From positions 41,976-105,975 of the forward strand of contig NZ_LMKP01000005.1 of assembly GCF_001421715.1 (NCBI RefSeq): a stretch of DNA of 64,000 bases. The letters are read 5' to 3'. The notes under the pieces were generated by a model. The model searched no databases. It was not told the origin of the DNA and was given only the letters and a program-made list of their open reading frames with translations. A program made the position numbers and the translations under genes. Positions 19,501-26,402 of the stretch are shown piece after piece; the first letter of the stretch is position 1; the number at the start of each line of letters is the position of its first letter. The DNA is from Sphingomonas sp. Leaf22 (GTDB lineage: Bacteria; Pseudomonadota; Alphaproteobacteria; Sphingomonadales; Sphingomonadaceae).

Positions 19501-19750
19501 CGGCCTGGCGCGGGCGGAGGCGGCGCGGACCGGGGCGATGCTCCGCCTGCGGCCGGTCGCGATGACCGCGCTGGTCGCCAGCCTCGGCTTCGTGCCGATG
19601 GCCCTTGGATCGGGGGCGGGGGCGGAGGTGCAGAAACCGCTCGCCACCGTCGTCATCGGCGGGCTGATCTCCGCCACGCTGCTGACGCTGTTCGTTCTGC
19701 CGACGCTCTATGCCCGGTTCGGCGAACGGCGTGGCATGGCAAATCCCTGA
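16565..19750 (+). CDS. Heavy-metal efflux RND pump (CzcA-like)
   Basis: 1061 residues with the RND plan: a first helix (LVLLLTLIATAIGAWSLYRL), a large periplasmic loop, a six-helix block, a second large loop and a final six-helix block. The fourth-helix motif DFGLIVDGAVIIVEN at about residue 421 is the signature of the CzcA (HME1-type) subgroup handling zinc, cobalt or cadmium, and differs from the copper/silver CusA motif. It drives proton-coupled export of divalent cations. Assignment to Zn/Co/Cd rests on this motif; the actual ion is not shown. No two-component regulator lies next to the operon. Confidence 0.92.
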   Translation: MIARIVAWSVAQRWLVLLLTLIATAIGAWSLYRLPIDAVPDITNNQVQINVRAPALSPELVEKQVSFPIETALAGTPGLDYTRSLSRNGFAQITAVFSEDTDTYFARQQVGERLQGVQESLPPGVTPEMGPIATGLGEVYMYTVRLQHRGDDLHKPGEPGQQPDGSYITPEGERLVSEEDKATYLRTAQDWIVTPLLKTVPGLAGVDSIGGYAKQFLVVPDIQRLAALNLTLTELGTALERNNSSVGGGFVDRGGEGLAVRSDALVRSAADLSRMVIATREGVPITLDQVATVRTGQAVRMGSASENGTEVVVGTAIMRIGENSRTVATAVADKLQSINASLPPDVVVQPVLDRTALVNATIATVGKNLSEGAVLVIVVLFLLLGNFRAAVIAALVIPITMLLTGFGMLHAGVSANLMSLGALDFGLIVDGAVIIVENAMRRLADRQHHEGRLLTTDERLDTVTAAAREMIRPSVYGQAIIILVYLPLLTLSGVEGRTFVPMALTVIIALAFAFVLSLTFVPAMIALLLSRRIEEKDGRIVTWLKARYEPGLDRAMKRPSLTIGAGIASLIVALLAFTGLGQVFLPQLDEGDLLIQALRIPATSVQQSQAMQVPIERMMSRQPEVRFVYSKTGTAELASDPMPPNATDMFVILKPRSEWPDSRLPKAELVERIEHELSKIPGNAYEITQPIQMRFNELIAGVRGDIAVKVFGDDFDAMNRTAEQIAGVLRQTKGAADVKVEQTTGLPMLDIRVDRMAMAQRGVTAQDVQDVITATIGGRPSGVIFEGDRRVPIVIRLSDSQRADLQLLERVPVPIAGGGSVPLSSVAEIRVVDGPNQISRENGKRRVVVQANVRGRDVASVVADAQEAIAAKVRLPSGSYLEWGGQFENLASATARLKLIVPACFVLILLLLYGALRSVRDAAIVFTGVPFAMVGGVLLLYARGIDFSVSAAVGFIALSGIAVLNGLVMVNSIQHLAAGGLARAEAARTGAMLRLRPVAMTALVASLGFVPMALGSGAGAEVQKPLATVVIGGLISATLLTLFVLPTLYARFGERRGMANP

Positions 19751-19870
19751 CCATTTTCGGCGCGCCGGCACCCCCCGGCGCGCCGATTAGTCGGAGCAGA
19801 ACGAAAAATAATGGAACCAACATGCCAGTAGCAGTTGGCAACCGAATATAATGTTGCGAGTTTGCTCGCC

Positions 19871-20710
19871 ATGACGACGCAATCCCCTGATATCGCCGAC
19901 GTATCCTTTACGTCGCGCCTGCTCCCTCTGGTTTGCGCCTGCGCACAAATCCTCACCCCCCTGCTGCCGATGATCGGCATCGGCCGGACGATCGGCGAAC
20001 AGTCGAACGCCGTCCGCACGCTGGTCACGCCGGCCGGATGGGCGTTCGCGATCTGGGGGGCCCTCTACACCGGCACCCTGGTGTTCGCGCTGTATCAGGC
20101 GCTGCCCGCCCAGCGCGACAATGCGCTGATCGCCCGGTTGCGCGGCCCCGCCGCCGGCGCGTTCTTCGGCAACGCGCTATGGGCCGCCTATGTGCAGGTC
20201 GCCGGCCTGGGCGTGCCATCGGTCGCGATCATCCTGTTCACGCTGCTGTGCCTGCTCAAAAGCTATCGCATCCTCGCCGCATGGCCATCGGGCTTCACCA
20301 CCGGGGAGCGGTGGTGCGCGGTCCTGCCGCTGACCGCACTGGCCAGCTGGCTGACCGTCGCGTCGATCGTCAACATCACCGCGACGTTGCGCGCGCACGG
20401 CGTCTATTTCGGCGGCGAAACGCCGTTCATCGCTGCGGCGGTGGTGGTCGTCGGTGGCGCGATCGCCTCGGCGGCACTGGTCGCCGGCCGGGGTTGCCCG
20501 CCCTATGCGCTGGTCTTCTTCTGGGCGCTGTCGGCGATCTGGGGATCGGGCGGCCAGCGATCGGCGCTGGTCGCGATCGGCGTGGTGATCGCCACGCTGC
20601 TGGTGCTGATCGGCACCATCACCGGCCTGCGCAATGGCGGCTTCGCCCATTGGCTGGGCCGCGGGGTGCCGCGCGCGACGGACGAAATCCGGAACCGGGC
20701 CCGCGTGTGA
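19871..20710 (+). CDS. Multi-pass membrane protein resembling TspO-like (tryptophan-rich sensory) proteins
   Basis: 279 residues from the ATG at 19871; a TTG at 19835 would add 12 residues. It has about seven hydrophobic segments and the block TPAGWAFAIWGALYTGTLVFALYQ, which resembles the extended TspO/tryptophan-rich sensory family. Several aromatic residues line the helices (ALWAAY, FFWALSAIWGSG). TspO proteins bind porphyrins or other ligands in membranes, but this longer version is poorly characterised. It stands alone downstream of the efflux operon and convergent with nadA, so neighbours do not help. Confidence 0.5.
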   Translation: MTTQSPDIADVSFTSRLLPLVCACAQILTPLLPMIGIGRTIGEQSNAVRTLVTPAGWAFAIWGALYTGTLVFALYQALPAQRDNALIARLRGPAAGAFFGNALWAAYVQVAGLGVPSVAIILFTLLCLLKSYRILAAWPSGFTTGERWCAVLPLTALASWLTVASIVNITATLRAHGVYFGGETPFIAAAVVVVGGAIASAALVAGRGCPPYALVFFWALSAIWGSGGQRSALVAIGVVIATLLVLIGTITGLRNGGFAHWLGRGVPRATDEIRNRARV

Positions 20711-20806
20711 ATCGCGACCGCTCCCGCACCGGCGGGGGTAGCCGCCGGCCCGTACCGCCGATGGCATGACGACCCGGCATCTGGCACCCGTGCCGCTACG
20801 CCGCCG

Positions 20807-21802
20807 TCACCCCGCGCGCAGCGGTCCCAGATCGCCCAGCCCCACCGTGCCGCTGGCCATCGCCAGCATCCGGTCGAGCGATACCTTGGCCCGCTGGCGC
20901 AAGCCCTCCTCGATCTCGATCCGCGGCGACAGGTCGCGCAGCGCGATATAGAGCTTCTCCAGCGTGTTGAGCGCCATATACGGACAGATATTGCAGTTGC
21001 AGTTCCCGTCGGCACCCGGCGCGCCGATGAATTGCTTGTTCGGCAACGCCTTTTCCATCTGGTGGATGATGTGCGGCTCGGTCGCGACGATCAGCGTGTC
21101 GCCGGGGAAGTCGGCGGCATAGGCGAGGATGCCGCTGGTCGACCCGACATAATCGGCATGGTCGAGGATGATCGCCGGGCATTCGGGATGCGCCGCGACC
21201 GGCGCGCCGGGATGCTGCGCCTTGAGCTTCAGCAGCTCGGTCTCGCTGAACGCCTCGTGCACGATGCAGACGCCCGGCCAGAGCAGCATGTCGCGCCCGG
21301 TCTTGCGCATCAGATACCCGCCCAGATTGCGGTCGGGACCGAAGATCACCTTCTGATCGGCCGGCAACTGCGCCAGAATCTTTTCGGCCGACGACGACGT
21401 CACGATGATGTCGGACAGCGCCTTCACCTCGGTCGAACAGTTGATGTACGTCAGCGCGATATGGTCGGGATGCTTGGCCCGGAACGCCGCGAACTGGTCG
21501 GGCGGGCAGCTGTCCTCCAGCGAACAGCCGGCATCCATGTCGGGCAGGATCACCGTCTTGTCGGGCGACAGGATCTTGGCCGTTTCCGCCATGAAGCGCA
21601 CGCCGCAAAATGCGATGACATCGGCATCGGTCGCCGCCGCCTTGCGGCTGAGGTCGAGGCTGTCGCCAACGAAATCGGCGAGGTCCTGAATCTCGGGACG
21701 CTGGTAATAATGGCCGAGGATGACGGCATTGCGCTCACGGCGCAGCCGGTCGATCTCGGCCAGCAGGTCGGTGCCGGTGGGCATTTCGGTGCGCGCGTTC
21801 AT
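20807..21802 (-). CDS. nadA: Quinolinate synthase A
   Basis: 331 residues from the ATG at 21802 (MNARTEMPTG). NadA condenses iminoaspartate and dihydroxyacetone phosphate to quinolinate in NAD synthesis, using an oxygen-sensitive 4Fe-4S cluster. Family motifs are clear: VILGHYYQRPEIQDLADFVGDS, CGVRFMAETAKIL, YINCSTEVKA, VGSTSGI and the cluster cysteine near NCNCNICPYMALNTLEKLY. The length is normal for the short bacterial form. NadB and NadC are not adjacent. The upstream gap carries an inverted repeat. Confidence 0.95.
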   Translation of the reverse strand: MNARTEMPTGTDLLAEIDRLRRERNAVILGHYYQRPEIQDLADFVGDSLDLSRKAAATDADVIAFCGVRFMAETAKILSPDKTVILPDMDAGCSLEDSCPPDQFAAFRAKHPDHIALTYINCSTEVKALSDIIVTSSSAEKILAQLPADQKVIFGPDRNLGGYLMRKTGRDMLLWPGVCIVHEAFSETELLKLKAQHPGAPVAAHPECPAIILDHADYVGSTSGILAYAADFPGDTLIVATEPHIIHQMEKALPNKQFIGAPGADGNCNCNICPYMALNTLEKLYIALRDLSPRIEIEEGLRQRAKVSLDRMLAMASGTVGLGDLGPLRAG

Positions 21803-21861
21803 TGTCGTCTCCTGTGAACCTGCCCGTAGGTCGGTCCCGACCGCACCGCAAGCGGCACGTC

Positions 21862-21970
21862 CTCCCCTCCCTGACAAGGGAGGGGTCGGGGGTGGGTCGG
21901 CCCGCGAGGGAACGGAAAAGCTCTACAACCGGTCTACCCACCCCCAACCCTCCCTTGTCAGGGAGGGGAG
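21862..21970. repeat. Inverted repeat upstream of nadA
   Basis: Arms CTCCCCTCCCTGAC (21862-21875) and GTCAGGGAGGGGAG (21957-21970) are perfect complements, with further pairing of GGGGGTGGGT and ACCCACCCCC inside. It sits between the nadA start and the end of the DUF4230 gene and probably forms a stable hairpin on either strand. No copy of exactly this unit was found elsewhere in the window. Confidence 0.8.
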
Positions 21971-21976
21971 CAAACG

Positions 21977-22693
21977 TCACCGAAGATTGGCGACGACCTC
22001 GGCCGGGTCCGCCGAAACATCCCAACGCTCGTTGTTCCGAACCGCCCGTTCGGCCGGAAAGGTCACCACGACCCGCACATTCCGCTCGCCCGCCGCCGCC
22101 AGCGGCGCGGCCAGCAACCGGGCCAGCCCGGCGCGGGCCATTTCACGCGCCTGCGCCAGCCGCTCGGGACTGCGCGCCTCGCGTTCGGCGCGCGTTTGTG
22201 CCACCGACGACACGCGCTGCGACAGCGCCGCCGCCGCCTCGCGCGTGACGTACAACCCGTTGGTCTGAATCAGCGTCCGGGCCGCTTCGTCGACGTTCGG
22301 CCGCGCGACTGTTAGCTCGGGCGCATCGACCACCAGCGTCCGGGTATCGGCCGACCAGCTCAACTGCCCGTCCCCGATCCCGCCGACATCGACGAAATAA
22401 TCGACCGAATATGGCATCTTGACCACCTGATCGGATCGCAGCCAGCCAAAGCCGCGCACGTCGCTCGCCGTCGCCTGCAACGTGCCCGACAGCGACGCGA
22501 CCTTCAGTGCACTCGCCCCCGACAACCGCGCGGTGATGATCCGCGTCACCGCCTGTCCGCTGTCCGGCTCGGTCGTGACGGTATAGCGCTCTTCATAACG
22601 TTGCCACAGCAGCCAGCCGCCGACCGCCAGTGCCAGCAGCACGACGACTGCGACGACCAGCCGCAGCGCCTGCGGCCTTACCTGCGATGCCAT
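21977..22693 (-). CDS. DUF4230 domain protein, membrane-anchored
   Basis: 238 residues. One N-terminal transmembrane helix (LRLVVAVVVLLALAVGGWLLW) is followed by a periplasmic domain resembling DUF4230 (ITARLSGASALKVASLSGTL, YSVDYFVDVGGIG, LVVDAPELTVARPNVDE). The function is unknown. Its start overlaps the MBL-fold gene stop by 16 bases, so the two are one transcript. The C-terminal helical part is rich in alanine and arginine (ALSQRVSSVAQTRAEREARS). It could also be described simply as a conserved single-pass protein. Confidence 0.7.
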   Translation of the reverse strand: MASQVRPQALRLVVAVVVLLALAVGGWLLWQRYEERYTVTTEPDSGQAVTRIITARLSGASALKVASLSGTLQATASDVRGFGWLRSDQVVKMPYSVDYFVDVGGIGDGQLSWSADTRTLVVDAPELTVARPNVDEAARTLIQTNGLYVTREAAAALSQRVSSVAQTRAEREARSPERLAQAREMARAGLARLLAAPLAAAGERNVRVVVTFPAERAVRNNERWDVSADPAEVVANLR

Positions 22694-23535
22694 GCCTCGC
22701 CCTCCTGCCGCACCATTCCCCGCCGCTCCATATCGATCAGATGCGCCAGCACCGACCGCTGCGCCGCACCGACCAGCCCCGGTGCCAGTCCGACATACAT
22801 GCCCGCGACCATCGCCGGCACGTCCTGCGTACCGCGCTCGATCGCACGCAAAATCTGTCCCTCGCGCTGCTTACGATGGCCGAGCATACTGCGCACCAGC
22901 CGCTGCGGCGTCGCGACCATGTCACCGTGCGCCGGGTAATAGACGCGGTCGTCGCGGTCGAGCAGCTTGGCAAGGCTCGCCATGTAATCGCCCATGTCGC
23001 CATCGGGCGGCGACACGATCGTCGTCGACCAGCCCATGACGTGGTCGCCACTGAACAGCGCACCGCTTTCGGGCAAGGCAAAGGCGAGGTGGTTCGACGT
23101 ATGGCCCGGCGTCGCCACCGCGACCAGCGTCCACCCGTCGCCCGCCACCGCCTCGCCATCGGCCAGCACCCGGTCGGGGCGATAATCGATGTCGAACGCC
23201 GCATCCGAACGCGGCCCTGCATCGTCCATCGTCAGCGGCGCGCAGCCGATGATCGCCGCGCCGGTCCGCTCGGCCAGCGGTGCCGCGCCCGGACTGTGAT
23301 CGCGGTGGGTATGGGTACACAGGATCGCGGCGACCTCTCGCTTGCCGACCGCCGACAGGATCGCGTCGAGATGGACGTCGTCGACCGGTCCCGGATCGAT
23401 CACCGCCACCACCCCCGTGCCGCCGACCACGAAGCTCTGCGTGCCGCTATGGGTGTAGGGCGAAGCATTGCGCGCCAGCACGCGCGTCACCAGCGGTTCG
23501 AGCGGCTGGGCGATACCGGGGGGAAAGTCGGCCAT
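22678..23535 (-). CDS. MBL-fold metallo-hydrolase
   Basis: 285 residues from the ATG at 23535. The metallo-beta-lactamase fold motif THTHRDHS (HxHxDH) at about residue 80 binds the two metal ions, with later metal ligands in TPGHTSNHLAF and FSGDHVMGWSTTIV. A C-terminal winged-helix-like extension (QREGQILRAIERGTQDVPAMV) matches the LACTB2/glyoxalase-II-like branch. Substrates of this branch vary (thioesters, nucleic acids), so the reaction is not specified. It is cytoplasmic and cotranscribed with the DUF4230 gene. Confidence 0.85.
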   Translation of the reverse strand: MADFPPGIAQPLEPLVTRVLARNASPYTHSGTQSFVVGGTGVVAVIDPGPVDDVHLDAILSAVGKREVAAILCTHTHRDHSPGAAPLAERTGAAIIGCAPLTMDDAGPRSDAAFDIDYRPDRVLADGEAVAGDGWTLVAVATPGHTSNHLAFALPESGALFSGDHVMGWSTTIVSPPDGDMGDYMASLAKLLDRDDRVYYPAHGDMVATPQRLVRSMLGHRKQREGQILRAIERGTQDVPAMVAGMYVGLAPGLVGAAQRSVLAHLIDMERRGMVRQEGEAWHRR

Positions 23536-23588
23536 TGCTTCGGCAGATGGCGGTGCCCCCCCGGTTATGCAACCGCTGCAGACGATAT

Positions 23589-23621
23589 GGGGACCGGCCC
23601 ACGGTAAAGCGGCCGGTCCCC
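23589..23621. terminator. Strong hairpin between M56 and MBL genes
   Basis: Arms GGGGACCGGCC and GGCCGGTCCCC (11 perfect pairs) with an 11-base loop. It lies downstream of the M56 peptidase stop, so it would act on that minus-strand transcript. The plus-strand copy is followed by TTT, but the minus-strand side lacks a U-run, so termination strength is uncertain. Confidence 0.6.
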
Positions 23622-23661
23622 TTTCCACCGAACGAACGGGGCAGGACGTTCGGGGAAGCGG

Positions 23662-25278
23662 TTAATCCTTGTCATCCATCTCGGCCTGCAATTCGGTCAT
23701 GCCTTCACGAATGCCAGCCACGGCTTCCCGGCGCTGCTCGGCCGAGAGGCTCAGGTCGGCATCGATCGACACGAGCGCCGCCTTCAACCCCGCCATTGCC
23801 GCGCGCAGGCCGGAGGCGGCCGCCACTGCCGCCTGGCGCTCGGCATCCGCACCCTGTACCTCGGCACGGATGCCGGCGGTCGCCGCCCGGCGACTGGCGG
23901 CTTCGGCCTGACGCTCGGCAAAGGCGGCGGAGCGCTCGGCAAACGCTGCGTCGCGGGCGGCGAAGGTCGCGATCTGCCGCACCCGGTCCTTGCAGACGAT
24001 GATTTTGGTCCGCCCGTTCTCGGTACGGGTGATCGTGGTCTCGCGGTTGCCGCCGGGCGTGGCGCCGATGCCGCAATTGGCATTGGCGATCTCGGGAATC
24101 TCGGTCAGGCTCTCGCTCAGCACCTTGTCGTCCTCGCCGATCTGACGGATCACGATCTTGCGGACCTGCCCGTCGCGAACCGGGGAGACGGGCGGCACCG
24201 CGACTGGCCCAGCCGGCCCAGCCGGAAGCGCAGGCTGCGCCGGGGCCGCCTGTGCCGGCACGATCGCCGCGACCGGGGCGAGCACCGCCGCCGCCTTCTC
24301 CTCGACTGCTGCGATCTCGACGCCGGTCGCATCCTCCATCTTGCCGCGCAGCGTCTCGGCCGCCTGCGTCCCCGACGCGGTGATCCCCAGCCCCAGCACG
24401 GCCAGCGCCAGCGTCGCGCCCCCGGCGATCCGCCTGGTGGCGGGCGACATCACCCGATGCTTCGACAACATGACAAGCCTCCCTTTCAGTTCATGGACGC
24501 CGTGCAGGTGGCAGGCAGCCGACAACCCCTGCCCATGCGCGGACTTGACGATGGCGGTGGCATAGGCGTGGCGGACGCCGGGCGTGGCGCGGGCCAGCAC
24601 CATCGCGTCGCACGCCATCTCCTGATCGGCGCGGAAGGCGCGAAAGGCGCGCCACGCGACCGGATTGAACCAGTGGCATCCCAGCACGACCAGCGCGACC
24701 CAGTTGGCGAGCAGGTCGCCGCGCGCATGATGGCCCAGCTCGTGCGCCAGCGCCAACGCCTGTTCGCGCTCGTCATAGCGTTCGCGGAAATCGACCGGCA
24801 TCGCGACGTAGCGGTGCACCACGCCGAAGGCGAGCGGCCCGGCGGCATGGCGCGTCTCGATCATCTTGACGTGGCCGTTCGCCAGCCCTTTGGCCCGCCC
24901 CGACGCCAGCACCTTCGCACAGAAGCGGCGATGCTGGACGACATGCCACGTGACGAACGCGATGGCGCCCAGCAGCCACAGCGCGACCACCGCCAGCGGC
25001 ACGTCGGCCATGCCCCAGCCCTGCGGCGCCGCCGGGATTTCGGCGACCGGTACGCCCAGCATCACCACCCCCGGCTCGGTCGCGGCCCCGATCGGCGCGA
25101 TATCGACCGGCCGCCACGCATCGGGAATCGGCGGCAGGATCATGCGCAGCGCCGGCAGCGCCCACAGCGCATAAGCCGCCTGCGGACCGAACCGCCGCGC
25201 GACCGGACCGCGCAGCATCAGCACCAGCAACATCAGCAGCGTCGCCGCCGCGATCGTCTCCACCGCCCATCCGATCAT
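23662..25278 (-). CDS. BlaR1-like M56 family metallopeptidase
   Basis: 538 residues. The N-terminal membrane segments are followed by the zinc-protease motif HELGH at residues 179-183 in an ALAHELGHHARGDLL context, and DQEMACDAMVL supplies the third ligand. After the M56 core comes a transmembrane helix (GGATLALAVLGLGIT), a proline/alanine-rich linker and a C-terminal alanine/arginine/glutamate coiled coil (AERSAAFAERQAEAASRRA). There is no penicillin-binding sensor domain, so this is not a classical beta-lactam receptor. It overlaps the BlaI-type gene by four bases; the pair is presumably a sensor protease and its repressor. The signal is unknown. Confidence 0.85.
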   Translation of the reverse strand: MIGWAVETIAAATLLMLLVLMLRGPVARRFGPQAAYALWALPALRMILPPIPDAWRPVDIAPIGAATEPGVVMLGVPVAEIPAAPQGWGMADVPLAVVALWLLGAIAFVTWHVVQHRRFCAKVLASGRAKGLANGHVKMIETRHAAGPLAFGVVHRYVAMPVDFRERYDEREQALALAHELGHHARGDLLANWVALVVLGCHWFNPVAWRAFRAFRADQEMACDAMVLARATPGVRHAYATAIVKSAHGQGLSAACHLHGVHELKGRLVMLSKHRVMSPATRRIAGGATLALAVLGLGITASGTQAAETLRGKMEDATGVEIAAVEEKAAAVLAPVAAIVPAQAAPAQPALPAGPAGPVAVPPVSPVRDGQVRKIVIRQIGEDDKVLSESLTEIPEIANANCGIGATPGGNRETTITRTENGRTKIIVCKDRVRQIATFAARDAAFAERSAAFAERQAEAASRRAATAGIRAEVQGADAERQAAVAAASGLRAAMAGLKAALVSIDADLSLSAEQRREAVAGIREGMTELQAEMDDKD

Positions 25279-25643
25279 TGTTTCAGCGCCTTCAACAGAG
25301 CCTCGATCTCGTCGATTTCCTTCGCGCTTAACTGGTCGCGTTCGGCCAGATGCGCGACGAGCGGGGTCAGGCTGCCACCGAACAACCGGTCGATGAACTT
25401 CTGCGATTCCCCCGCGACATATTCCTCACGCGCGACCAGCGGGCGATAGCGGTAGCGCCGCCCATCCTCCTCCGCGCCGATCACGTCCTTGGCGAGCAGC
25501 CGGCCGAGTAGCGTCTTGACGGTGTTCGCGCTCCAGTCGCGCAGCGGGGCGACGCGTTCGACCACCTCCTGCGCGGTGAGCGGGTTCTTGTCCCAGAGCA
25601 CTTCCATCACGGCATGCTCGGCATCGCTGATTCGTTCGGCCAT
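25275..25643 (-). CDS. BlaI/MecI-family transcriptional repressor
   Basis: 122 residues, winged-helix. The family pattern ISDAEHAVMEVLWDKNPLTAQEVVERV opens the protein and is followed by the recognition helix region (WSANTVKTLLGRLLAKDVIG) and a dimerisation tail. It overlaps the M56 gene as ATGA, the usual blaI-blaR1 arrangement. By analogy the M56 protein would cleave it on stimulation and so release the promoter. A matching operator palindrome lies just upstream (25674-25685), consistent with autoregulation. Confidence 0.92.
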   Translation of the reverse strand: MAERISDAEHAVMEVLWDKNPLTAQEVVERVAPLRDWSANTVKTLLGRLLAKDVIGAEEDGRRYRYRPLVAREEYVAGESQKFIDRLFGGSLTPLVAHLAERDQLSAKEIDEIEALLKALKQ

Positions 25644-26033
25644 GAACGATGACTACACCCGTGGTCATAACGTTTACAAGTGTAATTTACATGCGGTCCC
25701 AGCCCTGTCGAAACGGCTTACACGTTGCACCCGTGGTGAAGCCCGATTAACCGCACCGCCCGGCCGAAATCGGCATTTTCCGGAACTGGCACGCGACCTG
25801 CATGGTTACCGGCACCCGACGCGTTCGCGCTTCAATCGGGCGGGCCGGCCCCTGCCGGTCCGCCCACCCGGGTCCGGCGATACCGTACCGAACCGCGTCG
25901 CACCCGCCGCTTTCCGGCACAAAAACCGCAATATTCCGCCAGTTTTCCCGAAGTACTTGGTACTATGGTGCATATATACCTGGGATACATCCAAGTTCAG
26001 CATGGTTAATTCCGCTTCTAAAGGGGAAATATC
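25644..26033. other. Divergent intergenic region, 390 bases
   Basis: It holds the promoter of the BlaI/M56 pair on the left and that of the lipoprotein-channel-CsbD set on the right. Apart from the TTACA/TGTAA operator I see no gene. The right part is unusually AT-rich for the window around 25925-26000 (a TGCATATATACC stretch), which fits a promoter, but I cannot assign -35/-10 boxes confidently. Confidence 0.45.
25674..25685. promoter_or_regulatory. BlaI-type operator, TTACA-AG-TGTAA
   Basis: A perfect 12-base palindrome containing the TACA/TGTA half-sites known for BlaI and MecI operators. It lies 31 bases upstream of the repressor start codon, where a bound dimer would block the promoter. 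The identity of the binder is inferred from the adjacent gene. Confidence 0.65.
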
Positions 26034-26378
26034 ATGCGGATCGCAAGCATTGTCGTGGCTTCCACGGCAATAGGATTGTCGCTGTCGGGTTGCGTGAACC
26101 CGTCGGCGCGGATCGCGTCGTCACTGGAAGGCTATGGGTTTCAACCCGATCAGTCGCAATGCGTCGGCGACCGGCTCGAAGCCAATTTGTCGCTCGGCCA
26201 GTTGCAGCAACTGGGGCGCGCCGCCCGTGCCGCCCGCGAAGGCGACACCACGCCCGGCCGGCTGACCGTCAGCGACTTCGTCCGCGCCGCCGCTGCGGTC
26301 AAGGACCCGAAAGTCCCGCTGGAAGTCGCCCGCGCCGCTGCCGGGTGCGGCGTCCTCACCAATCCGCCGGCGCTCTGA
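26034..26378 (+). CDS. Small lipoprotein of unknown function
   Basis: 114 residues. The ATG is preceded by AAAGGGGA. A lipoprotein signal with lipobox LSGC places the modified cysteine at about residue 20. The remainder is helical with GFQPDQSQCVGDRLEANLSLGQLQQLGR and VPLEVARAAAGC. Two cysteines in the mature part (QCVGD, AGCGV) could form a disulfide. It is 24 bases before the MscS-like channel gene on the same strand, so probably the first gene of that set. No recognised domain. Confidence 0.7.
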   Translation: MRIASIVVASTAIGLSLSGCVNPSARIASSLEGYGFQPDQSQCVGDRLEANLSLGQLQQLGRAARAAREGDTTPGRLTVSDFVRAAAAVKDPKVPLEVARAAAGCGVLTNPPAL

Positions 26379-26402
26379 CGCCCTACCATATTGGAAATCG
26401 TC

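Noticed and set aside
20711..20806. Small RNA or riboswitch between the TspO-like gene and nadA
   Set aside because: Only weak GC-rich pairing is visible and both genes converge here, so a terminator is simpler; no conserved riboswitch core was seen.
25782..25807. Possible EcfG promoter (GGAAC with GGTT 17 bases later) before the lipoprotein-channel set
   Set aside because: The -10 part differs from the usual CGTT and it lies more than 220 bases from the start codon, so the evidence is too weak to list as a promoter.
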